From Hygrocybe punicea (Eukaryota; Basidiomycota; Agaricomycetes; Agaricales; Hygrophoraceae), in contig OY744471.1 of the NCBI GenBank assembly GCA_963556145.1, forward strand, positions 551,590 to 615,589: a stretch of 64,000 nucleotides of DNA, in the 5' to 3' direction. Below, one piece after another: positions 22,341-33,391 of this stretch (position 1 is the stretch's first letter; every line of letters starts with the position of its first letter). Both the position numbers and the translations under genes were made by a program. Below the pieces are notes generated by a model that saw only the letters and a program-made list of their open reading frames with translations, did not search any database and had not been told where the DNA came from.

Positions 22341-23416
22341 ATGGCGTTGACAAAGTCAACAGGCATGGCAAAGGCAAAGGCCAAGTCCAATGACCCCAAG
22401 CCTCCTTGCGCACAATGGACTGGCAAAGACATCTGTGCCCTTGTTGACTTCCTCTTGCAGCACAAAGCAGAGGCTGGTGATGGTGGAAATTTCAGGAAAA
22501 CAACATGGAATGCAGCAGCAACAGCAATGGCTCAGACCCCTCCTGAAAGGGGGGGGCCCAAGTCAGCCAGTTCTTGCTAAACTAAATGGGCAAATGTAAG
22601 TCTATTCTTACTTGCAATATTGTCATCTACTGATGTTGAAAAACAGTTAAAGGAAATCTACGATGATGTAGAACCCCCCACAAGGCAGTCTGGTTTGCCC
22701 TGGGATCATACATGTGGACTCAACATTGATGAACACACCCAGCCAGTCTGGGATGAATATGTTAAGGTATTTTTATTTACATTTTATTCTATTGATTGTG
22801 TTGACCAATTGAGCAGAAACATCCAAAAGCTCGTCCTTTCCAAAACACTGGTTGGGACCTTTATGTTGATATGCAACAGTTAATGCCATCCCATGGCAAG
22901 GGTGCAAATGTATTCTGACCCCTGTCTACTTCTCAGGGTGCACCACTCGATCTGTCGGATTCATCATCAGAACATGCTGCAGGATCAGGCGATGTGCAAA
23001 CACTGAGCCCTCAGGTCCATAGTGATGTCCCTCTTCCCCCTTCCTCCCCTCTTCCCAGTCCCCCGAAGAAACCTGGGAAAAAACGCAAGGGTCCCTCTGC
23101 CTCCCTACCAGCGTTGTCATCTCCATCTTTATCCGATTTCACAGTATCATCTCTTATTGAGTCTGGAGGAAGCACTTCCAAGCATGCTTGTGTATCAGGT
23201 CCTGTAGCTTTGAATGGAATTAGGGAGGAAATGACTGCATTTAACACCACTCTGTGCCTTGCCACCAAGCACAAGATCTGTCAAGATGAGCAGGTCCCAC
23301 AGGTCCCGCAACCCCCTTCTGATGCGGAAATGAGGAGGTTGGCACAAGATTTAGTCCAGATGAAGGATGACTACCTTGATGATGACTCCAATGATTGCTG
23401 CATTCGATTTATTTGA
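22341..23416 (+). pseudogene. Harbinger-associated Myb/SANT-like DNA-binding protein, decayed
   Basis: The frame starts near 22341-22365 with a SANT-like domain (CAQWTGKDICALVDFLLQHK, then AEAGDGGNFRKTTWNAAATA). The helix that should read SC-K-TKW carries TAA in place of Lys near 22577. Later exons keep the LPWDHTCGLNIDEHTQPVWDEYVK and KHPKARPFQNTGWDLYVDMQ segments. A stop follows at GANVF, and the frame reopens into a Pro/Ser/Lys-rich linker and an acidic C-terminus ending at 23416. In this superfamily the Myb-like partner binds the TIRs and brings the transposase to DNA. Confidence 0.72.
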
Positions 23417-23730
23417 TCAGAATGTCATGCAAGCAGCAACTTAAATTGGTATCAAAAGGGACAGCCTGGCTCAAGAGGGAGCTTGAGAAGGCAGGGCACC
23501 ACATACCTGACTTTACACTGAGCAATGTGCCACAGTAATTCTTTTACCCTGCTGCCATTTTTCACCAATGTACCATGTATTTCTATTTTTTATGTACTAC
23601 CTTTTCATGAAATTACGAGATGTCTGCGAACCATGGATTCAGAACAGGAAATATTGTACATGACAGGAAAGTATAGTATGTACATGGAAAAAATATTATA
23701 TGGCCCCTGCTATCCTCGCATCCCTTTCTT

Positions 23731-24991
23731 GAATGTATTTATTGTAGTCAGCCCACATCATTTCTGCAATGGTGTCTCACATGTCACGGCTAGCTTTGTG
23801 AACTGCACGGGTTGGTAAAGCTTCTGCCAGTTTACCATACATATCTGGATCAATATGGGCATCGAGTACATCCTCCGGGACATCTTCATCAAGGTCTTTG
23901 TCAAAGGGGTCATATCGGGGGATGAAATTATGGATGGCAGCAAGGGCTGGTGGAATGCGAGCTTGGACTTTCATGCTGTATTCAGGAGGTAGAAGAAGAA
24001 TCCGGAAACGACATTTGAGGACACCAAAGATTCATTCCACAATGTTGCGGGCTGATGAATGGCAAAGGTTAAACAGTTCTTCTTTGCTTCTGGACGCTTG
24101 ATCTCCACATTGCCATTCATCAAGGTGATAGCATTCACCGCAGTAGGGAATTAACAGCTGTGATATGAGGGCAAACCCTGCATCTGCGAGATAATATTTG
24201 CTGCAGGGGATTCAGAAGTTGTGATTGCAAGCATCATTGTAGACTGCAGCATCAGCTGTTGACCCATCCCAACCACTAAGCACATAAAGGAAATGCATGT
24301 CAAACATGCACGCCATCAAGCAGTTCTGTGAAAGAAATCCTTTGCGATTATGGGATGTTGCCCGATCGCTGCTGGATGGGATACAATTGATATGGGTGCC
24401 GTCAACAGCACCCAAGGCATTGGTGAAGTACGGGTTAAATTTTGGATTTCCAGAAATTTCAGGGGGGACGGGATCGCCACGCTTTGGAAGAGTAACATAT
24501 TTCATATAAAATTGTGGGGACGAAAAGGCTGCAAGCATTCGGCAGAAACAACTGCAAGACACATCAGTCATTAAAAACAAAGAGAGTGTATAAACGACTT
24601 ACTTTGAGATCGTACCATTGGAGTGTTGGAAGCACTCACCAACATGCTGAATCGTCAAGCTGGTGATGCATATGTACAGGAAAATGGCAAGCTGTTTGTG
24701 CAGTGTGATGTATTTTGAATTTCCATAGAGAATCTTGCGTAATGTTTTCAGGAGGGTTCAGAAAACTGGGAGGCGCACACCAAGGGCGATTTTGATACGC
24801 TCAGGGTGTCCATCAATAAGTTCATCCACCCAGGCAAGACTGGAAAGGGCAGAAGTGTGGTGAGGCATTTTGTCATAGTACGATGATGCCAATATCAGCA
24901 CAGCACTACCAAGGAAGTTAACAAAAGCCCCAAGAATGGCTAAGTCATCGACACTGGCACCAAAGAGGCCATCGTTGACTCGAACAGCCAT
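23731..24991 (-). pseudogene. Harbinger DDE transposase, decayed
   Basis: The N-terminal helical part (PHHTSALSSLAWVDELIDGH, PERIKIALGVRLPVF) is followed by the RNase H-like core. The first catalytic Asp is in GAVDGTHI, the second in the GWDGSTADAAVYNDA block, and the Glu in SSARNIVE. The typical NRKGFLSQN strand is also visible. The reading frame is interrupted by introns near 24640 and by stop codons (after NHNF near 24212, and a TGA after KASRDM near 23777). The last recognisable segment, AEMMWADYN, is near 23745. A DDE enzyme of this type cuts at the TIRs and integrates into 3-bp targets. Confidence 0.8.
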
Positions 24992-25114
24992 TGCGCTGAT
25001 AAGGGAGTCACAGTAACTGTAGCCCACCCAAAACAAAGAAGCGGGGTTTGTCAGCAGCACGGCATGTCCGGCATGTCTTGCAAAACTTAGGTAACCAAGT
25101 TGTTGAACAGGCCC

Positions 25115-25738
25115 TAAGTGGTGATCTGGTACATACACCCCCTGTTGACTTACCTATTCTAGGAAATACCACCCACAACAACACCTCCTCCATTCCATGA
25201 GGAACCATTGAAAGGACAAACCTTGATTACATGGAACAGTCATACCTTCCAATGAATGTGCAACTGTAGGAGCCCTGGAACATGAGGCTTGATGAACTCC
25301 AAAAAATGCACAAATATTGGTTGGAGAGGCAGAAACCGGGCTTCGCAACATTCTGGTTTAAATCCATGATACCGGGCAATTCAGCACATTGGCCTGACAA
25401 AGTCAACATCAACATCTTCAACGATGCACTGGACAGCATCTAGCATTTTCAATAGTTTGTTCACCTTGGATTCACAACTTCTTCAGGACTGGCAGCAAGG
25501 CAAAAGTAAACTGGGAAGTGCCTTGATCTAAGCTTGAAAATATCCTAATGCAATTTCCAGAGACTTGAAGAAGTCGGCATATGGCTCTGCTTGGACCTCC
25601 AACTGAGTCATAGATTTTCCATTTGCACTCAAACCACAGGTAACAAGCTCACCTAACAAAAAGAACAAAAATTGCACAAACCAGCAATGTGTTTGGAAAT
25701 GGGATTTTTGGCAGGCATGTTGGGCAAGCATTTAGAAC
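25115..25738. other. Stretch between Harbinger and KDZ debris; no gene seen
   Basis: Short minus frames are present (for example 25439-25227), but none shows family features, and no paired splice sites were found. The stretch is probably degraded mobile-element sequence. Confidence 0.3.
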
Positions 25739-26036
25739 ATGAAGGGGGGTCTTGAGCAAGTCCTGACTCACCACATCAAAAGGTGCGAGCTTTCCCTCAA
25801 ATTCCCTGCCAACAAGGAAGCTGCAAAGCAAGAGGATGAAGAGGCAGATGAGGAACTCAAACACATTGTGGAGATGCCTATAGAGGATGCATACCTGGCT
25901 TGGCTGCATCTCCAGGTGGCACCATTCGAGGCTGTCCAACAACTAATCCATTATGCAACAAAATGTCAAGCCACGTTTGAGATTGGAGTCCTTGCAGTCA
26001 CACACCTGGATTGTTTACCTATCATTTAAAGGAAAT
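25739..26036 (+). pseudogene. Fragment related to the gene at 30849-34204
   Basis: The frame contains an acidic linker (EDEEADEELKHIVE) and the block DAYLAWLHLQVAPFEAVQQL. The same block occurs as DAYVDWLRLQAVYFKAVNNL at about 33415-33475 in the split gene downstream. Shared positions include DAY, W-L, LQ, F and AV, followed by LI and an Ala. The two loci are therefore copies of one family of unknown function. This copy is short and its surroundings are out of frame. Confidence 0.45.
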
Positions 26037-26277
26037 TATCCCAGAGATCTTGTTGAAGGAGTCTGCCCCTGTGATTATATTTTTTACACAACCTCTTTTC
26101 TTCTGTTGAAGGTACTCATGACTTTGGACAAGCATTTTGAACAAGGAGAAGGATCTTGGGCAACTATGTTAGACATGCAAGGAGATCTTTGGAAGGCATT
26201 TTAGAGAAGTATTTGATATACAGTACATACAGAATTCAGTACTGAGTGGTGTATTTCAGGATTTTTATTGTGATCTG

Positions 26278-26514
26278 ATGAGAGTAGCAAGACAGTGGCA
26301 ATACTTGCACCTGAAGAAACCATTTGGCTTTGGGCATGACACTGAGAGGGATCCTGGTAATGGTGATCTGGCATTGTTTTGTATTGCATGTCCCCAGCCT
26401 GGAATAAATCTTCCTCAGAATTGGATGGATCATCCTGATCAGTGGATCATTCTGATTCATTTTCATATAGTTCCAAACACAATGACAGATGGCTTTACAG
26501 GCCAAGCATTGTAG
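26278..26514 (+). pseudogene. KDZ transposase fragment, N-terminal part
   Basis: The frame reads RVARQWQYLHLKKPFGFGHD, then CIACPQPGINLPQNWMDHP. This corresponds to the conserved RQWRxLKxxKRxGRGHD and CPxCPxPGxNLPxxW segments that precede the catalytic core in Kyakuja-Dileera-Zisupton transposases. The fragment stops at the edge of the fold-back repeat that begins near 26520; the C-terminal part of the same protein type appears at 29565-30665, suggesting one element broken by insertions. Confidence 0.65.
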
Positions 26515-26519
26515 TTGAT

Positions 26520-27215
26520 GGAATTTCAAAGTTGAGTTGATACAGCGAATTGCCTCAGCTAAACCTATGGCAAAAGTGGAGGGTTCGAAGTTCAGCATGA
26601 ACCTGACACAACGGGTTGCCTCAGCTAAACTGATGGCAAAGTGGAGGACGAGAGAAGTTTGGCATGAGCCTGACACAGTGGATTGCCTCAGCTAAACCAA
26701 TGGCAATGGGGGTGACTCCGAGTCTAAGTTACAACCATTTTGCATACAACCTTAACGCGCAATTTTCAAACTTGTAATATTTAATAATCATCATCATCAT
26801 AATAATAATAATATGATTACATTAAATATTACAAGTTTGAAAATGGCGCATTAAGGTCATGCGAATTTGATTACATCAGCAAAGCCTACACAAACAGTTG
26901 CAGAAGTTCTCTGACTTAGAGTCACCCCCATTGCCATCAGTTTAGCCAAGGCAATCCACTGTCAGGCTCATGCTGAACTTTGAACTGCTCCCGATATTTC
27001 CATAAAGTTGATGCTCTTCTACATTTTTGTGGGTTGTGTGCACACTTTTTTGACAGCCCTCAACTGCCAAACTTTGAACCCTCCACTTTTGCCATCAGTT
27101 TGGCCAAGGCAATCCACTGTGTCAGTGTCAGGCCTGCACCATACTTCTTCAAACAGCTTTCACCCTCGACCATTTGTTGCCATCGGTTTAGCCAAGGCAA
27201 TGCAAGCCCCTTACT
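26520..27215. repeat. Fold-back (snap-back) repeat with a triplicated module in each arm
   Basis: The two arms are reverse complements around a centre at about 26803. The innermost pair is GCGCAATTTTCAAACTTGT (26757-26775) with ACAAGTTTGAAAATGGCGC (26831-26849). Further out, a module reading TTGCCTCAGCTAAAC on the left (near 26551, 26616, 26683) recurs inverted as GTTTAGCCAAGGCAA or a close variant on the right (near 26940, 27097, 27187). Each is linked to the word TCAGGCTCATGC or a degraded form. The loop is an AT-rich (ATC/ATA)n microsatellite at about 26785-26818. No transposase is encoded. Confidence 0.8.
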
Positions 27216-27637
27216 AGCAGTGTCGCAGCAAAATCAATCTCCTGGACAACTACAGCACAATGCAATGCTTGCTTTCAGGATTGGCCTGGCCACTTTTCGG
27301 ATGAGGCCTTGGCAGAAAAATATATACCATGATTGCAAGCCAAGTGTGTCAAGTTCGAGTTATCATCCTGCCCCCAATTCATGTCTGACTCGGAAATGAC
27401 CCAGACTATAAAGCAGAGCCTCGAGTCAGGATCTGTGAACAGAATGTTGCAATCTCATCATTCAAATGCTCACTTACTTTGATAACCTCCGCCAGTACTA
27501 CATCAGTTGAATCCATCAACAGCAACTCTTGACCATGGTTTTGCACTATGATGCAATATCATCAAACCTTCGCATTTGGCCTTGGTGCATTATTATCCTG
27601 TATATTAAAATCTCACTAATGAATGACATGGTCTTAT
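27216..27637. other. Short gap without a recognised gene
   Basis: The region between the fold-back arm and the MITE has no protein-like frame of note. A TATAAAG word at 27408 is followed by a CATCATTCAAATG stretch, which could be a relic promoter, but nothing links it to a gene. Confidence 0.25.
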
Positions 27638-27744
27638 TAGTGTTGCCTAAAACTGGTTGACCAGGAAAAGCTGATCTTGGTCCTGAACTTTTGATGCACA
27701 ACCAGGATGAGCTTTTCCTGGTCGACCGGTTTTAGGCAACACTA
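27638..27744. mobile_element. Miniature hAT element, 107 bp, TSD GGTCTTAT
   Basis: Direct repeats GGTCTTAT lie at 27630-27637 and 27745-27752. The element is almost a perfect hairpin: it starts TAGTGTTGCCTAAAAC and ends GTTTTAGGCAACACTA, and the arms pair for about 43 bp, leaving a loop of about 20. Its first ten bases TAGTGTTGCC are also the first ten of the hAT termini at 31632 and 51539, so these may share one transposase. Confidence 0.92.
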
Positions 27745-27754
27745 GGTCTTATGG

Positions 27755-28525
27755 ATGATCTACAGGCCTGTCAACCAAGCAGGATTGTGTGTCACACCAA
27801 CGGACTTCTTGGAATATTGCAAAGCACATAAGTTCAGAGCTCCCTGTTGCCTTTGTGCTTGCACCGATGATGCCAATGCAAATCTGTACACTGAATTGGC
27901 CATTTACATTGCTGTCGAAGGTCCATACTCTGGCAAATATGTGGCTGGATGTGCTTCTCATCATTGTGGCTATATTGGTATGTCAAGCCTTCCTCTCAAG
28001 CATGTGTTATCCATCTTACTTTTGATATTTCATAGTTGGTATTGAGCGTATGTATACGAGAAGGGGCCTGCGGGTATGGAGATATCCTCGCCAAGGTTTG
28101 ACCTTTTAATTTGAGTTGCTTTCTGATAATACTAAGTGCTCTCATCTGCAGGTGCTGGAGATCTAGTTCCTCCACCAGTTCCATACTCATCATGGTTGGG
28201 ACCCAGATGGCACATACCCACTTACGGACCACCAGTCAAAGGGCTGGAGACTCTGTTGGATCAACTCCTGAAGCTTGATTCTTGGGCTACACTGGGACTT
28301 TCAGAATCTGAGTTCAGGAGACTCTTTGTGAAATGTGTGTGTGGTTTAGTCATGACCCGTTGGGTGTATCAGCAGCACATTTGTGCCATCGCCACTGCCA
28401 CTGTCATTCAGAACCATCCTGCAGTCATTGACCTGACATTGAATGCTAGCGATTCAGATGATTCCTCTGCAGGCAGAAATGCAGAGTTGGCCATCAACCT
28501 CACTATGTCTGATGATGACAATTAA
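27755..28525 (+). CDS. Cys-rich protein of unknown function (multicopy)
   Basis: The first exon has a Cys/His-rich motif (RAPCCLCACTDDANANLY, then GKYVAGCASHHCGYIG) that could bind zinc. A linking exon near 28035-28096 (YTRRGLRVWRYPRQ) leads to a second large exon, about 28152-28525 (WLGPRWHIPTYGPPVKGLE, then RRLFVKCVCGLVMTRWVYQQ). The protein ends in an acidic Asp/Ser tail (LTMSDDDN) at TAA 28523-28525. A related motif (PCCICP..GQYVACCAHGRCGYMG) occurs on the minus strand at 44991-44773, so the family is repeated in this window. It may be a cargo gene of one of the transposons around it. I do not recognise it. Confidence 0.5.
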
Positions 28526-29564
28526 CAATATTCAGGTAGATTTTGCTGACACAATTCGTTCGTCCCACCTTGCTTCATGTCATACTTCATTTTTATTTAT
28601 CTGTAAATTCCGAGTCACTAAAATGATCTTCAAGTTTACCCAGGTGGCTGGGTAGCGTATTTCGTACAAAAAAAACAAACAGAAAAATTGAAACATAGGG
28701 ATCCGAGCTACATGTTATATCCTTTCAGAACCAGATGTTCATGGAGATGATGTCTTGATGTCTATGGAAAATTGGTTAGAGGAGTGACCCTATTTCTGAA
28801 CTGTCAGTAAAAAGAAGCATAAGCAAATTGATGCAATTACTTGTTATGTTTGGACTGGCGAGCTCTATGTTCCGTGTTAGAATCAAACGACACTGCGCCA
28901 GCTTTGAAGAGATGATGTGTGCATGTGTGCGATGAAATCTGGATCATCTCGGTGCTTCTTCACATATTCTAAGGGCATATTGAATGCTGTAGCATAGTCG
29001 TCGTCTGTCAAGTTGAACTGGCAATTGATGCCGTCTTCCCATTCCATCAGGTTGTGGAGGCTCTAAACAATTCTGTGTTAGCATTGCGTGGAAAGTGTTC
29101 GTATATATGTACCAGGGCCCCAATGCTGGCAAACGCCTGGTCTGGAATTCACCTTCTTCCCCTCCATTTCATGGCCAGGGGTGGATACTTACTTTTTTTT
29201 CAGGTTCCGACCCCAGACGATTCCAAGTAATGACGTCTCATATGCCTGGTTCCTGAAGTGGCAGAGGAGACAACCCTGTTCCTGTTAAGTGAATTTTCTG
29301 GTATGAAAATGTGGCAACACCTCACCCCTTGTACCAGGTTGAGAAATCCTTGTTCTCTGGGCTGTCTCAACACTGCGAAAATGTCTCGATTGTGACTGAC
29401 TGCCCATGGTGCATGATCATTATAGAAGTCGTAACTTGGCCATTTTGGTTCTGTTTTGGAAGGGCAGAAGACCACTTTCTCGCTTTGAAGGTAGTTACTT
29501 TGTGTCTTCCAGCCCTGTTTCGTTGCTGCAGGTCTTGATTGACCGGTATACCTGAGTAGACTAA
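28526..29564. other. Mobile-element debris; no confident gene
   Basis: A minus frame at 29622-29200 is open for 140 codons, and a plus frame runs at 29311-29538. Neither shows a known motif. Since KDZ coding segments flank this stretch on the plus strand, it may hold the degraded middle of that transposase. Confidence 0.3.
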
Positions 29565-30665
29565 CGTGCAGGAGCCCAATGATGACATTGGGCTTATCAG
29601 TGGAGAACTTTATAGTGCTCATCTGGAAGCTTCCCTGGAGTCCAAAGAGGTAATTATTGAATTGTGAATTTCATGAACCCCAAATCAATAATCCTTTATC
29701 AGAGATCACAGTACTCAAATCACAAGGCTGTCAACCAAGCAAATGCCAATGGTCATAACTTATCTGGTACTGGAATTGGTGCATGTGCTTATGTGAAGCA
29801 TGGTTGCTTTGTACCACATACTGTAGTTGATTTCCAGAAAGATGAATGGTCAGTCATGTATTTTGAGCTATGAATTGTGACAAATTTATTAATCAGCCTG
29901 CACTAGACACATGATTGTTGATTATTCAATATGCAAGGCTCTCAACAGGCTGTGCCACAGTGGTATCACAGAAGCACTCATGGAATATGATATAATCTGC
30001 AGTTAGCTAGTGAATTTTGCCAAAAGGGTTTCTGAATCTGACCACCTCACTCTCCCTGAGGTGCTTGAGATCATTGGGGCTGTGGCAAAGCTTCATCTCA
30101 GTGCACATGTTGCCAAGTGTTTTGCCCTGTTCAGTCTCAACTTTGTTTGTGGTGCTGGTCAGCAGGATGGTGAAATTTTGGAGACACTCTGGTCTATCAT
30201 CAACAAGATTGCCAGTTCCATTCATTTCATGTCAAATCCCAATGATGTGATCTCCTGGATGACCTCATGAGGGATTCAAATCGGACATGTCATGAATACA
30301 TATCATCACCATAGCCATCCCACAGTTTGGTCTTTGTTGAAATGGCATGATAAAGCAGTGGCTGGAATCCTCGAGATGAAGGCAGCCTTTGAGCAACCAT
30401 GAATGAGCAAGTTCTGGAGCAGTAGAAGAAAGAGGAACAAAATGCAATGGATTTACATGATGAACATTTGAGGGTATATGATGTCAAAATGGAGTAAGGT
30501 TTGTCTTGTAAAGTGTTGGTAATTTGGATATGGTAATGATGTTTCACCAGCACTATCGCAGGCCAAGATCAGGTTGAGACTAACTACAGGGAATCCCAAA
30601 GATGTGATGGCTGGTCATGTAATGACCTTAAATGAAGGAATAAACATAGAACAAGCACAGTAAGA
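29565..30665 (+). pseudogene. KDZ (Kyakuja-Dileera-Zisupton) transposase, C-terminal half, decayed
   Basis: Recognisable blocks occur in order in several frames. A DDIGLISGELYSAHLEASLE segment ends near 29650. Then VNQANANGHNLSGTGIGACA with KHGCFVPHTVVDFQK (29720-29845), then FAKRVSESDHLTLPEVLEII with HVAKCFALFSLNFVCGAGQQ and DGEILETLWSIINKI (30010-30220). Last are KWHDKAVAGILEMKAAFEQ (30340-30400) and AKIRLRLTTGNPKDVMAGH (about 30567-30620). The GAGQxDGEILETLW block is the hallmark of fungal KDZ enzymes, which are DDE-like and mark large mobile elements in agarics. Several stops and frame changes show the copy is dead. Confidence 0.8.
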
Positions 30666-31822
30666 TCTATCCCCATCCTCATCAATTGTCTCTTTGATAT
30701 GTTTACCTGTTACATTTTTACACTCTGATTCTGCCCATTCAGGACATCCCAATCTTTTCCATCTCACACAGCTGTGGTGGTTAGCCTTGTCAATGCAGCG
30801 GGAAAGGAGGAGGGTGATGCACTCGGCATCTTCGCATATACCGCTGCGATGTCTGAGCCTAAGATGATACGGAACTTTTTGCACAAGGATTATGCCAAAT
30901 CGTTCTACGATTGCCTCCTTGATATTTCACCATCCCAGGCAATGGATGAGAAACGCCCCTTTCCGGTTCAGTCACCCATTTCCACCCCATTGGGTAAGCG
31001 CGATGCCACCTTCCTCGAATCGCTTTTGCAGCCCATCAACGATACCTTTCTTCGCTTGTCTGATCTTGAGACTCCTAACCTGAGAAAGATGGCGGCAGAT
31101 TACAAGAGCAGCTCACACCTTCCCACCATTTATACCCAGGACACATGTGAGGAAGTCCACAGATTGCTGATACACCTCCTCCGTTGCTACGACGCTGCTC
31201 TCCGTGCACTTAACAAGTTCTGCGATAGGCCTTTGTTGGATAGCGAGATGGCGGATTTTGAATTTGCCATCTATTTCCTCACTACATGTGGTCTTACTCT
31301 TCGGGCCATCATTTATAGCTCTTTTCTTCAGGAACATCTTACCAGAATCAACCCTCCAGATCCTTGCACTCGGAAACGTGAGAATGTAGAGGAGGATGGG
31401 AATGCGAACATAGAATTGGATTCGGAGCTCGGCATCCAAGCTCATATGACTGGATACGCATCAGGAAAAACACTTTGGCTCTCACAGTATCCTGGGAATG
31501 TTTCATTTTCCCAGGGTGTCACAGGAGTGTCTGAGAGTGTCTGAGAGTGCTGCAGACTACCTCAGAGTCCCATAGAGTCCCATAGAGTTTACATGTTAGA
31601 GAATACGTTCTGAACACTGTACCCACAGTACTAGTGTTGCCGAAGTTCAATTTGGTCCAGTTCCGACCCTTTTTGGCGGAACCGCGAACTGCACTTCGGG
31701 TCCGGTTTGGTGCAGGGCCAAACCCAGACCCAGACGGCATCGAACGGTCTCTCCGCGTTCAGTCTGGGTTCAGGTCTGAACCCAGGACCGAGGTGGGCTC
31801 ACCCCCTCATAGCTCTGTTCTC

Positions 31823-31872
31823 CTCGCGAATGGCAGGCACGTATCAATTGATATGGCGCTGCACTTCGCGAG
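31823..31872. repeat. 50-bp symmetric motif CTCGCG-N15-TCAATTGA-N15-CGCGAG, copy 1
   Basis: The centre TCAATTGA (31844-31851) is exactly midway between CTCGCG at 31823 and CGCGAG ending 31872. The motif lies inside the hAT-type element that starts at 31632. Confidence 0.85.
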
Positions 31873-31899
31873 GTAGTTGGGCTGTGGGGGAGCCGTCCA

Positions 31900-32480
31900 G
31901 CGCTGCTGCTGCTGCCATTGCCGTTGCCACTGTCGCTGTTGCTGCCGCTGCTGCCGCCGCTGCCATGGCCGTTGCTGCCATGGCCATTGCTGCTGCTGCT
32001 GCCGCTGCCACCGTCGCTGCTGCTGCTGCTCCTGTCGCTGCTGCTGCTGCTCCTGTCGCTGCTGCTGGCCGTTGCCGTTGCCGTTGCTGCCGCTGGTGGT
32101 GGTGGTGGTGGTGATGTTGCAGCTGTCCACGGCGTGGGTGGTGTTGCTGCCACGGCTGCTGCCGGCGTTGCTGCTGCTGCTGCTGCTGCCGCTGCTGCCG
32201 GCGCTGCTGCTGGCCGTTGCTGTTGCCGTTGCCGCCGCTGGTGGTGGTGGTGGTGGTGATGTTGCAGCTGTCCACGGCGTGGGTGGTGTTGCTGCCACAG
32301 CTGCTGCTGGCATTGCTGCTGCTGCTGGCGTTGCTGCTGTTGCCGGCGTTGCTGCTGTTGCCGGTGTTGCTGCTGTTGCCGGTGTGCTATTTCCAGCACT
32401 GCTGCTGCTGGCGCTGCTGCTGGCCTGCGTCCGTTGGCATTGGGTTGGTGTTGGATTGCGTTGGCGTTGGCGTGGGCTCG
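31900..32480. repeat. GCT/GCC-type trinucleotide low-complexity tract
   Basis: Imperfect runs of GCT, GCC and GTT triplets fill the centre of the hAT-type element and are interrupted twice by a GGTGGTGGTGGTGG tract (about 32093-32112 and 32239-32258). Because no frame contains frequent stops, long Ala/Ser/Gln/Leu-rich open frames appear on both strands; they are not genes. Confidence 0.9.
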
Positions 32481-32749
32481 CGATGTGGTCGCGGTCGAGT
32501 TTCCTGTAACAGATAGTAAAGTTAAGATAAATGATGAGACTTACCACAGTGTGTCCATGAATGCGACACGATGTCGTGTTCATTGGCCTTGCATTGTTGT
32601 TGTTGGTGAAGAAACCTCGAAGTCGTGTAATGATCACATGATACGCGATTTCAGACATGAAAATATATATTTTAGTATCTACATAGCTAAATAGAGATTG
32701 TGGTTGGCAGTTTGAACTGGGGTTGGATCAGTTCCATTTGGCATTACTA

Positions 32750-33391
32750 ACCTGGGGACTCTGACCCTTTGAAAACTGTTTCCTAAAAAGTTGTCAATTT
32801 TATGGCAATAAAATGATTGCCTTTTTTGGACACCTGATCACTACATTGGCAATGTTTGGCATGCATTTCTATCACACACAGACAAATGGTCCGTGCACAT
32901 CTTCAAACACTATATAACTCACATGCTTTGCATATTCTCTGGCTCACTTAACTTAATGGTACTTCTTAAGTCAACCAGCTTTATTGTCATTACTTAATTA
33001 GTAATAATTTTAGAATGAAATATGATTTAATCATTGATAGTTAATACTGATTGTAGATCAAATATTTATTCAAACAAATGATAATTTCATATTTCAAATA
33101 TTTCTGTTATGGGCAAGTTGACCAACAACTCTTCATAATAACTCCATGAATTGTGAATTTGACTCGGAGTAAATCAGAGTAAATAAAAGCAGAAAAACCA
33201 GGCTTTCAGAGCACTCTGTACTGCTCAAACGTGGCTCTAAAGTGCTCTAAAGTGCTCTCAGAGCAGAGAGCCTCAAGCAGGTTGCTCTCAGAGCCACTCA
33301 GAGTACTCTGGCAGCTTTGGTGCTTTCCTCACTCTGAGCAGCTCTGAGACTCTCTCAGAGTGCCTCAGAGCATTAGTGTTTTTCCTGATGC
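32750..33391. other. Right part of the TIR element, non-coding
   Basis: AT-rich sequence (32750-33180) is followed by the subterminal CTCTGAG repeat block. No gene is visible. Confidence 0.5.

Larger units (their letters stand above)
22237..25114. mobile_element. PIF/Harbinger-type DNA transposon, two decayed genes
   Basis: The terminal inverted repeats begin GGGCCTGTTCA at 22237 and end TGAACAGGCCC at 25114. Pairing continues for about 75 bp (left 22237-22313; right 25022-25114, with about 19 extra bases in the right copy) and includes the word CATGCCGTGCTGCTGACAAA. The element has the two divergent genes expected of this superfamily: a Myb/SANT-like protein on plus and a DDE transposase on minus, converging in the middle. 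The flanking triplets are TTT (left) and TAA (right), so the expected 3-bp duplication is not preserved. Both genes have in-frame stops, so the copy is dead. It sits 333 bp after the Nap1 stop codon. Confidence 0.85.
31632..32749. mobile_element. hAT-type element with GCN-rich interior; right end tentative
   Basis: The left end TAGTGTTGCCGAAGTTCA is nearly identical to the terminus of the well-bounded hAT at 51539-52832 (on its opposite strand), and the first 250 bp match that element throughout. The right end is inferred from a degraded terminus reading GGCATTACTA up to 32749. The expected duplication of the left flank (CACAGTAC) is not found there, so the right boundary may be rearranged. 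The centre is a 600-bp run of GCT/GCC triplets. Confidence 0.65.
31458..33391. mobile_element. TIR element with CTCTGAG subterminal repeats
   Basis: The ends are the 17-bp inverted pair GCATCAGGAAAAACACT (31458-31474) and its reverse complement ending CCTGATGC at 33391. Both subterminal regions are packed with CTCTGAG/CTCAGAGT words (31520-31590 and 33190-33372). No target duplication is seen: the flanks are GGATAC and AGGGAG. The interior holds an older or younger hAT copy at 31632. The superfamily is undetermined; removing exactly this interval restores the reading frame of the host gene. Confidence 0.75.

Noticed and set aside
22234..25117. 3-bp target duplication for the Harbinger element
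   Set aside because: The flanking triplets are TTT and TAA, which do not match.
28944..29622. A minus-strand gene in the KDZ gap
   Set aside because: A single open frame without motifs, opposite to flanking KDZ coding sequence; likely chance.
31770..32658. Very long Ala/Ser/Gln/Leu-rich open frames on both strands
   Set aside because: They arise from GCN/CAG triplet repeats with no stop codons, run on both strands at once and lie within a bounded transposon.
31624..32757. 8-bp target duplication for the hAT-type element at 31632
   Set aside because: Left flank CACAGTAC has no counterpart after the tentative right end; the boundary is left open.
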